This document shows, one piece after another, positions 7,735-13,663 of a stretch of 32,313 nucleotides of DNA. Where the stretch lies: NCBI GenBank assembly GCA_023426275.1, contig JAFABC010000092.1:1-32313 (forward strand). Direction: 5' to 3'. The notes under the pieces are model-generated. The model was not told the DNA's origin and ran no database searches. It worked only from the letters and a program-made list of their open reading frames with translations. The first letter of the stretch is position 1, and every line of letters starts with the position of its first letter. The stretch comes from Pseudomonadota bacterium (GTDB taxonomy: Bacteria; Desulfobacterota; Desulfovibrionia; Desulfovibrionales; Desulfovibrionaceae). Made by a program: the position numbers and the translations under genes.

Positions 7735-9133
7735 GGTCCTGGTTGCCAACCGGGGCGAGATCGCCATGCGCATCATCCAGGCTTGCGTTTCGCTCGGCCT
7801 GGATTTTGTTTGCGTCCATACCAAGGCTGACGAGGCGTCCGGACATCTGGCCCTGGCCAGGAAGCTCGGCGGGCCGGAATGCGCCTACCGCGTAAGCTCC
7901 TACCACGACGCCAACGAAATACTGGCTGTGGCCGACCATGCCGGGGCCACGGCCATCCACCCCGGCTACGGCTTTTTCGCCGAGGATTTCCGCTTCGCCC
8001 GCCGCGTGGCCGAACGCTCGCGCGGACTGGTGTTCATCGGGCCGTCCTGGCGCATCATCCGGTCGCTTGGCGACAAGATCAACACCAAGCGGCTGGCCAG
8101 AAGCCTGTCCATCCCCACCGTGCCCGGGTCCGACCGGCCCGTGTACGACGAGATGGAGGCCGAGGAGATCGCCGAGACGCTGTTCGCCTTCCAGGCCGAG
8201 CAGGGCATCGCCAACTCGGTGGTGCTGGTCAAGGCCTCGGCCGGCGGCGGCGGCATGGGCATCGAGGAAATCTACGACATCGACCAGTTCAAGACCGTCT
8301 ACCGGCGCGTGCGCAACTACGCCAAGCGCCAGTTCCACGACGAGGGCGTGCTGATCGAGCAGCGGATATTCGACTTCAACCACCTGGAAGTGCAGATCGT
8401 GGCCGACCGTTCGGGCAAGAACATCGTGCACTTCGGCACCCGCAACTGCACCATCCAGTCCACGGGGCGGCAAAAACGCGTGGAGGTCGCGCCGGGTTTC
8501 CGGCCCGGCGAGATCGAGTACGCTTTTGACGCGGCGGGGCTTCTGGACGACATCGTGGGCTATTCCCTGGCCATGGCCAAGGAAGTGGCCTACGATAACG
8601 TGGGCACCTGGGAATGGATCGTCTCCCCCACGGGCCAGCCCTTCCTCATGGAGGTCAACACCCGCATCCAGGTGGAAAACGGCGTGTCCGCCGCCATCTC
8701 GCGCATCCGGGGCGAGGCCGGGGTCAATCTTATCGCCGAGCAGATCCGGCTGGGACTCGGCGAGCCCATGGGCTACGACCAGTCCGACATCACCTTTGAC
8801 GGCGTGGGCGTCGAATACCGCATCATCGCCGAGGACCCGGCCAACCGCTTCACCCCCTGGGTGGGGCGCATCGACCAGTTCCTGGCGCCGAGCCTTCCCT
8901 GGGCCGTCATGCACACGCACATTCCCATGGACGCTCCCTACGAGATCCCCACGGAATACGACCCCAACCTGGCGTTGGCCATTGTCTGGGGCTCCAATCT
9001 GGCCGAAGCCAAAAAGCGCGGCGTGGAGTTCCTGGACGAGCTGACCCTGTCCGGAGCCGACGGCGCCGGCCAGGAGCTCAAGTCCAACGTCCGGTTCCTG
9101 CGGGACAAGACCGCGACGATCCTGCAATTCTAG
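7715..9133 (+). CDS. accC: Divergent biotin carboxylase subunit (AccC-like, ATP-grasp)
   Basis: This 472-residue protein starts at GTG 7715 inside the PilZ gene. It is clearly of the biotin carboxylase family: N-terminal VLVANRGEIAMRII, HPGYGFFAED, ATP-grasp glycine loop KASAGGGGMG (from Lys173), TWEWI, and MEVNTRIQVE (Glu313, Asn315, Arg317, Glu321). The family makes carboxybiotin from ATP and bicarbonate. From memory of E. coli AccC, several hallmark residues differ. The DCSxQRRxQK motif reads NCTIQSTGRQK (244-254) with one extra residue. The bases HPVTE read NGVSA. The arginine equivalent to E. coli Arg338 appears to be Val398, just before HTHI. The enzyme may still carboxylate biotin with a changed active site, or act on a related carrier. 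The other carboxylase parts follow downstream in the same operon. Confidence 0.85.
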   Translation: MPTNKHKVLVANRGEIAMRIIQACVSLGLDFVCVHTKADEASGHLALARKLGGPECAYRVSSYHDANEILAVADHAGATAIHPGYGFFAEDFRFARRVAERSRGLVFIGPSWRIIRSLGDKINTKRLARSLSIPTVPGSDRPVYDEMEAEEIAETLFAFQAEQGIANSVVLVKASAGGGGMGIEEIYDIDQFKTVYRRVRNYAKRQFHDEGVLIEQRIFDFNHLEVQIVADRSGKNIVHFGTRNCTIQSTGRQKRVEVAPGFRPGEIEYAFDAAGLLDDIVGYSLAMAKEVAYDNVGTWEWIVSPTGQPFLMEVNTRIQVENGVSAAISRIRGEAGVNLIAEQIRLGLGEPMGYDQSDITFDGVGVEYRIIAEDPANRFTPWVGRIDQFLAPSLPWAVMHTHIPMDAPYEIPTEYDPNLALAIVWGSNLAEAKKRGVEFLDELTLSGADGAGQELKSNVRFLRDKTATILQF

Positions 9134-9193
9134 ACGTCCGTCCTCGCCTGGCGGCGAAATTCGCGCGGGCGGACGTTTTCGGGAAGCATGCTT

Positions 9194-11437
9194 ATGGAAA
9201 TCGAAAAGCGCGTCGTCGAACTGACTGATCGCTTGCAGTATATACAGGATATCTTCGGAGACCGGGAAAATGCCAACATCGCCCTGATGCGCTCGCGCCT
9301 GGGCGAACTGGCGGCCCGCCGGAACGCCCCGCCCGTCGAAAAGGCGCAGATGGTGGCCCAGCTCGAGGACCTCTTCGGGTTTCTGGAAAAGAAACTCGAT
9401 ACGGAGCTGACCCCCATGGACCGGGTGCGCATCGTGCGCCATCCCTCCCGGGTGAGCCTCAAGGACATCCTGGAAAACGTCTACGACAACTACACCGAGA
9501 TCGGCGGCCAGGACGAATACTCCATCGACCCGAGCATGCTCATCGCCCGCGCCTACATCACCCGGCGCAAGGGCGACAAGGTCATCAACCAGCCCGTCAT
9601 GGTCATCGGCCAGGAAAAGGGCCACGGCCAGGAGTTTCGAAACGGCGGTTCGGTCAAGCCCTGGGGCAACGCCAAGGCCTTGCAGTACATGAAGGTCGCC
9701 GAGACCGAGCGCATCCCCATCCACACCTACGTGTTCACGCCCGGGGCCTTTCCGGTGGAGGACTTCCCCGGCGCGGCCCAGCAGATCGCCCGCAATCTCT
9801 ACGAGATGGGCGGCCTGCGCGTGCCCGTGGTGTCGGTTATCTCCGAGGGCGGCTCGGGCGGAGCCGAGGCCATCGGCCTGTCCGACGTGCGCCTGATGCT
9901 CTCCCACGGCTACTATTCCGTCATCTCGCCCGAGGGCGCGGCCGCCATCGAGGCCGGCATCCGCCAGGGCCAGCGGGTGGTGCCGGAGCTCATCGAGGAA
10001 TGCGCCAGACGGCTGCACATCACCGCCGCCGACAACCTGCGCATGGGCTACATCGACAAGGTCATCCACGAACCCGATCTGGGCGCGCGGCCGCATCACT
10101 ACGACTTTTTCAAGGACCTGCGCCAGGAGATCATCCGGGCCACGGACCAGGTCTTTCTCGGCATCGCCGGCTTCAAGCTCGTCCGGGCCCGCGTGGCCTC
10201 GAAAAAACGCAAGGACAGCGACGCCGAAAGCATGTTCGTGCGCTGGACCCTCGACGAGGCCGCCAGCGAACGGCTGGTCTGGAAGCGGTATTTGAAGTAC
10301 CGCCACATGGCCGAGACGGCCTACCGCGACGGCCGTCCGTCCGGGGCGCGCATCGCCTCCCGGGCCCAAAGCATGCTCTGGTCCGGCTATTCCTTTATCC
10401 GCTACGACTTTTTCGGCAAACACATCAAGAGTCTGGCCAAGACCGTGGGCGACCTGGAAGCCGAGGCCCGGCTGGTGGCCAACCGGATGACCGCGCCCCT
10501 GCGCCGGGGCAAGCACGCCCAGCTGACCTGCGATCCGGAAAAAAGCCGCATGCTCGTGGAGCTGTCCCAGCCCGAGCAGGGGGCCTGTTTGGAGGATTTC
10601 GGCTGGCGCTATGTGAGCCCCCGGGCGGCCGAGGACAAGGCCGTCACCTGCCCGGAATCCAAGACCTACGGCTGTCCAGACCTGTGGGCCCCGGACCTCT
10701 TCGGCGACTTCGCCGGGGTGTGCGTCCACTGCGGCCACCACTTTCCCATGGAGTACCAGTGGGTGCTCGGCAACGTCTTCGATCCGGGTTCGGTGGTGGA
10801 GTTCGACGCCGACATCGAGGCCGGCAACCCCCTGGACTATCCGGGCTTCGAGGACAAGCTGGCGGCGGCCAAGGAAAAGACCGGCCGCAAGTCCGCCTGC
10901 GTCTCCCTGGACGCCAAGATCGACGGGGTCAAGCTCTCCTGCGCCGTGCTTTATTCCGCTTTTCGCGGCGGTTCGGTGGGCGCGGCCGAGGGCGAGAAAT
11001 TCATCCGGGCCCTGGCCCGGGCCCGGCGGCGGCATTTTCCCTTCCTGGCCTACGTGCACGGCACGGCCGGCATCCGCATCCAGGAAAGCCTCAACGGCCT
11101 GATCCAGATGCCCCGCGTCACCATGGCCGTGCGCCGCTACATCGAGACCGGCGGCCTCTACGTCGTGCTCTACGACACCAATTCCTACGCCGGTCCGGTG
11201 GCCAGCTTCCTGGGCTGCTCACCCTACCAGTTCTCCGTGCGTTCGGCCAACATCGGCTTTGCCGGGCCGGGCGTCATCAAGGAGACCACCGGCATCGACA
11301 TTCCGCCCGACTACCACCGGGCGCACAATGCCCTGGCCCGGGGCCATATCCAGGGCATCTGGGATCGCCGCGAGATTCGCAAAAACCTCAAGCAGGTTTT
11401 GCTCACCATCGGCGGCCGGAACCTGTACTACAGGTGA
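9194..11437 (+). CDS. Fused acyl-CoA carboxyltransferase, alpha and beta domains in one chain
   Basis: This protein has about 747 residues. I prefer ATG 9194 because GGGAAG (9181-9186) is then seven bases away; ATG 9188 is the alternative. The N-terminal half (about 1-330) matches AccA: MDRVRIVRHPSRVSLKDIL, VMVIGQEKG, FTPGAFP, SEGGSGGAEAIGL and YYSVISPEGAA. A helical linker follows. The C-terminal half (about 480-747) matches AccD, with a zinc-ribbon region (Cys486, 494, 510, 513), FRGGSVGAAEGEKFIRA, GIRIQESLNGLIQM and NIGFAGPGVIKET. The order alpha-then-beta reverses that of many fused carboxyltransferases. The first zinc pair is Cx7C rather than CxxC, and the usual SGGARMQE reads GTAGIRIQE. 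It should transfer the carboxyl group from carboxybiotin to an acyl-CoA, probably acetyl-CoA; the substrate is not proven. Confidence 0.88.
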   Translation: MEIEKRVVELTDRLQYIQDIFGDRENANIALMRSRLGELAARRNAPPVEKAQMVAQLEDLFGFLEKKLDTELTPMDRVRIVRHPSRVSLKDILENVYDNYTEIGGQDEYSIDPSMLIARAYITRRKGDKVINQPVMVIGQEKGHGQEFRNGGSVKPWGNAKALQYMKVAETERIPIHTYVFTPGAFPVEDFPGAAQQIARNLYEMGGLRVPVVSVISEGGSGGAEAIGLSDVRLMLSHGYYSVISPEGAAAIEAGIRQGQRVVPELIEECARRLHITAADNLRMGYIDKVIHEPDLGARPHHYDFFKDLRQEIIRATDQVFLGIAGFKLVRARVASKKRKDSDAESMFVRWTLDEAASERLVWKRYLKYRHMAETAYRDGRPSGARIASRAQSMLWSGYSFIRYDFFGKHIKSLAKTVGDLEAEARLVANRMTAPLRRGKHAQLTCDPEKSRMLVELSQPEQGACLEDFGWRYVSPRAAEDKAVTCPESKTYGCPDLWAPDLFGDFAGVCVHCGHHFPMEYQWVLGNVFDPGSVVEFDADIEAGNPLDYPGFEDKLAAAKEKTGRKSACVSLDAKIDGVKLSCAVLYSAFRGGSVGAAEGEKFIRALARARRRHFPFLAYVHGTAGIRIQESLNGLIQMPRVTMAVRRYIETGGLYVVLYDTNSYAGPVASFLGCSPYQFSVRSANIGFAGPGVIKETTGIDIPPDYHRAHNALARGHIQGIWDRREIRKNLKQVLLTIGGRNLYYR

Positions 11438-11451
11438 ACGCGAAGCGTATG

Positions 11452-11507
11452 AAGATGCCTCCGGCGGCCGGGGGGGATTGCCCCCGGACCCCTTGAAAGG
11501 GGGATGG
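11452..11507. repeat. Dispersed GC-rich palindromic repeat, copy A
   Basis: The copy begins AAGATGCCTCCGGCGGCC. It then forms a hairpin CCGGGGG...CCCCCGG (11468-11487) and ends in CCCCTTGAAAGGGG, itself a short dyad. The same core recurs at 12622, 12809 (inverted), 13580 (inverted) and 32239. This copy lies between the carboxyltransferase and carrier genes of one operon, where it could affect message stability or read-through. Confidence 0.8.
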
Positions 11508-11599
11508 GGCCGGGGCGGCGCGATTGCTTCCAAGCGCGTTGCCATGTAACCGATCGGGAAACTCCAGTGCCGGCCGCGCGCCGGTGACGGGGAACGCTT

Positions 11600-12250
11600 G
11601 TGATAGACGTCAAAGCCTTGCTGGAAAAGATCAAAGCCTCGCCTTACGAGGAGATCGTGGTGGAAGCGCCGCACACCGGGGTGGTGCGCTTCGCCGGCAT
11701 CGAACCGGGCACGCGCGTGGCCGCCACCTCCGGGACCTACGGCGAAAAGCCGGGGACGCTGCTGGCCAAGCTCACCCGCGAGCACAACGACAAGCCGCTG
11801 CACGCCGACGTCAAGGGCGTGGTCGGCGAGGTGCGCCAGGAACTCGAAGGCACCTTTGTCGAGGCCGGCACGCCGCTGGCCGTCATCCGCCACTTTCTGT
11901 CCAAGGACGAGGTCATCGCCTCCATCCTGCAACAGGTGCTCTACCTGTTCCGCGCGCCGGAACGGGCCAAATACTATTTCATCCCGAGCGTGGACAAGAA
12001 GATCAAGGCCTCGGGGCCGCGCTCGGTCACGGTCAAACCGGGCATGGAGCTGTTCATCGTTTCCCGCATGAAGCGGGAAAAACCGCTCGTGTACGAAGGT
12101 CCCGAGGGCATCATCTACGCGGTCTATTTTCAGCACGACCAGAATGTGGACCAGGGCGCGCCCCTTGTCGGGGTCAGCCCGGAGTCCCAGACCAGCCTCA
12201 TCCAGGACGTGGTCAATCGCGTGCGCACGGACTGGGAGGAAGGGGAGTAG
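11600..12250 (+). CDS. Biotin carrier-like protein with tandem lipoyl/biotinyl barrels
   Basis: This 216-residue protein starts at GTG 11600, with ACGGGGA about eight bases upstream. It reads as two biotinyl/lipoyl-type barrels. Barrel 1 (about 20-96) shows GVVRFAGIEPGTRV and ends GTFVEAGTPLAVI. At the place of the biotinylated lysine it has His62 (LTREHNDKP). Barrel 2 (about 125-200) contains VKPGMELFIVSRMKREKPL and then NVDQGAPLVGV. It lines up without gaps with the BCCP stretch around EAMKM and places Lys158 (SRMKR) at the modified lysine. So it is probably the carrier subunit of this carboxylase, with a non-standard attachment motif. Lack of modification, with another carrier elsewhere in the genome, remains possible. 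It follows the carboxyltransferase and is followed after two bases by a small unknown gene. Confidence 0.8.
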   Translation: MIDVKALLEKIKASPYEEIVVEAPHTGVVRFAGIEPGTRVAATSGTYGEKPGTLLAKLTREHNDKPLHADVKGVVGEVRQELEGTFVEAGTPLAVIRHFLSKDEVIASILQQVLYLFRAPERAKYYFIPSVDKKIKASGPRSVTVKPGMELFIVSRMKREKPLVYEGPEGIIYAVYFQHDQNVDQGAPLVGVSPESQTSLIQDVVNRVRTDWEEGE

Positions 12251-12252
12251 CC

Positions 12253-12600
12253 ATGGGCAAGTTCCTGCAAATCCGGGTGACGGCGCAGACCTATGACGAG
12301 GTGGCCGCCGAGGAACGCTACGGCAAACTCTATGCCCTGGCCTGGCCCGCCGCGGCCACGCCGCCGGTCGAGCCCAGGGGGCTGCTCGAACTGACCGCCG
12401 CCCTGGACGACCGCGTCCGCCTGGGCGATCTGCCCGGTCCCGAGCGCAAGGCGCTTTTGCCCGGCGTGGAGCGGGCCATGGCCCTCAAAAACGCCCTGGA
12501 AGCCGCCCTTGGCGACCGCGATCCCAAGGCGGCGGACAAGTTTTCCTACGAATTGGAAGACGCCCTGGCCGAGCTGGAAAAGCTCGCGCCCAAGCCCTAG
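12253..12600 (+). CDS. Small conserved-looking hypothetical protein at the end of the carboxylase run
   Basis: This 115-residue protein starts at ATG 12253, two bases after the carrier stop, with GGAAGGGGAG as ribosome binding site inside the end of the carrier gene. I do not recognise it. The start (MGKFLQIRVTAQTYDEV) looks like a beta strand followed by a short helix. The rest is alanine- and leucine-rich and mostly helical, ending in an acidic amphipathic helix (YELEDALAELEKLAPKP). No cysteine, signal peptide or membrane segment is visible. Tight spacing argues for co-translation with the carrier, so it may be an accessory or assembly subunit of the carboxylase. That is inference only. Confidence 0.75.
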   Translation: MGKFLQIRVTAQTYDEVAAEERYGKLYALAWPAAATPPVEPRGLLELTAALDDRVRLGDLPGPERKALLPGVERAMALKNALEAALGDRDPKAADKFSYELEDALAELEKLAPKP

Positions 12601-12621
12601 GGGCTGGGAAAAAAAGGGCGG

Positions 12622-12680
12622 AAGATGCCTCCGGCGGCCGGGAGGGGCGACGGCCCCTCCCGGACCCTCCCGAAAGGGAG
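12622..12680. repeat. Dispersed GC-rich palindromic repeat, copy B
   Basis: It has the same leading core as copy A (AAGATGCCTCCGGCGGCC). An 11-base-pair hairpin follows, CCGGGAGGGGC (12638-12648) with GCCCCTCCCGG (12653-12663), and then CCCTCCCGAAAGGGAG. It lies 22 bases after the small hypothetical gene and forms an inverted pair with copy C. Confidence 0.8.
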
Positions 12681-12718
12681 ACGCGGGCGTCGGCTGGTCG
12701 TAGCGGTGCTTCGAACGT

Positions 12719-12769
12719 TTGGCGGCGCAATTCCCCCCAGGCTTTGCCTGGGGGGAATTGCGCCGCCAA
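12719..12769. repeat. Perfect 24-base-pair stem with 3-base loop
   Basis: The arms 12719-12742 and 12746-12769 are exact reverse complements, with loop TTT. The arm begins TTGGCGGCGCAATTCC and ends CCAGGC. No T-run follows on either strand, so it is not a standard terminator. It sits between repeat copies B and C in the gap before ssb, and could be part of a composite repeat or a small non-autonomous element. Confidence 0.85.
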
Positions 12770-12808
12770 GGTGCGCCAGCGTCGCTTCGCGTCGCCAAAG
12801 ACACGTCG

Positions 12809-12852
12809 AGGGGGTCCGGGGGCATCATGCCCCCCGGCCGCCGGAGGCATTC
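12809..12852. repeat. Dispersed GC-rich palindromic repeat, copy C (inverted)
   Basis: On the minus strand it reads GGAATGCCTCCGGCGGCC, then a CCGGGGGGCATGATGCCCCC hairpin-type segment, then GGACCCCCT. It is inverted relative to copies A and B and ends about 45 bases before the ssb start. Together with copy B and the 24-base-pair stem it fills most of the 296-base gap between 12600 and 12897. Confidence 0.78.
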
Positions 12853-12896
12853 CACGAAAAATGGCCGCGCTACGGCGCGTGTGAAGGAGCTATGCC

Positions 12897-13463
12897 ATGG
12901 CCGGAAGCATCAACAAGGTCATTCTGGTCGGCCGCCTGGGCCAGGACCCCAAATTGACCTATCTGCCATCGGGCAGCCCGGTGGCCAATTTTTCCGTGGC
13001 CACGGACGAAACCTATAAGGACCGCGAAGGCAACAAGGTGGAGCGCACCGAGTGGCACCGCGTGGCCGTGTACGGCCGCTCGGCGGAATTTTGCGGCAAC
13101 TACCTGTCCAAGGGGCGGCTGGTCTATATCGAAGGGACCTTGCGTACCCGCAGTTGGGAAGACCAGCAGGGCCAGAAGCGCTACACCACCGAGGTGGTGG
13201 TGACCGGTCCGGGCCACACCGTCCAGGGGCTCGATTCCCGGGGCGGGCAGGCGGCCGACGCCCCCATGGGCGAGGAAGGCTTCGCGCCCCAGCAGGGCGG
13301 CCGGCGGTCGTACCAGGGTGGCGGCCAGCAGGGCGGTGGCTACGGCGGCCCGCGCGGCGGCGGCCAGCAGGGCGCTCCGCGCCAGCAGCAGCCGCGTCAG
13401 GACGAGGACCTGGGCCCGGCCTTCCCCTCCGAAGCCTCGGGCATGGACGACGTGCCGTTCTAG
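12897..13463 (+). CDS. ssb: Single-stranded DNA-binding protein
   Basis: This 188-residue protein binds single-stranded DNA in replication, repair and recombination. Residues 1-110 form the OB fold with typical SSB segments: SINKVILVGRLGQDPKLTY, ANFSVATDE, EWHRVAVYG, YLSKGRLVYIEGTLRTRSW and YTTEVVV. A Gly/Gln-rich disordered linker follows (about 120-165). The conserved acidic tip MDDVPF closes the protein and recruits partner proteins. ATG 12897 is preceded by AAGGAG at 12884-12889. It stands alone between the repeat cluster and a strong terminator, convergent with the P-type ATPase gene. Confidence 0.97.
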   Translation: MAGSINKVILVGRLGQDPKLTYLPSGSPVANFSVATDETYKDREGNKVERTEWHRVAVYGRSAEFCGNYLSKGRLVYIEGTLRTRSWEDQQGQKRYTTEVVVTGPGHTVQGLDSRGGQAADAPMGEEGFAPQQGGRRSYQGGGQQGGGYGGPRGGGQQGAPRQQQPRQDEDLGPAFPSEASGMDDVPF

Positions 13464-13485
13464 AACGCCTTTTTTCCGAATGCCG

Positions 13486-13524
13486 ACGGGCCGCAGGGAG
13501 TGTTCCCGCGGCCCGTTTTTTTTT
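13486..13524 (+). terminator. Rho-independent terminator of ssb
   Basis: The stem ACGGGCCGC (13486-13494) pairs with GCGGCCCGT (13508-13516) and is extended inside by GGGA/TCCC. A run of nine T bases starts at 13516. It lies 23 bases after the ssb stop. Confidence 0.92.
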
Positions 13525-13579
13525 GCGCAGTGGTCTAAGCCGCCTTCGGCGGCCGGAAGCGTCATGCCCCCTCGTTGTC

Positions 13580-13635
13580 CCCTTTCGGGAGGGTCCGGGA
13601 GGGGGTGACCCCCTCCCGGCCGCCGGAGGCATCTT
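13580..13635. repeat. Dispersed GC-rich palindromic repeat, copy D (inverted)
   Basis: On the minus strand it begins AAGATGCCTCCGGCGGCC. The hairpin CCGGGAGGGGG (13595-13605) pairs with CCCCCTCCCGG (13609-13619), and the copy ends CCTCCCGAAAGGGG. It lies just past the stop of the minus-strand P-type ATPase gene and could act as its 3' end structure. A further small hairpin, GCCGCC-TTC-GGCGGC, is at 13539-13553. Confidence 0.8.
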
Positions 13636-13663
13636 CATGATTCGCCTATCGCCGATGGCCTGC

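Noticed and set aside
7508..11059. A 1183-codon open frame on the minus strand opposite the carboxylase genes
   Set aside because: Its translation is Gly/His/Asp-rich without family motifs, and it mirrors the codon pattern of the real genes. Long antisense frames are common in GC-rich genomes.
12622..12852. Inverted repeats B and C as ends of an insertion sequence
   Set aside because: There is no transposase frame between them and no clear target-site duplication. They are better seen as two copies of the dispersed repeat.
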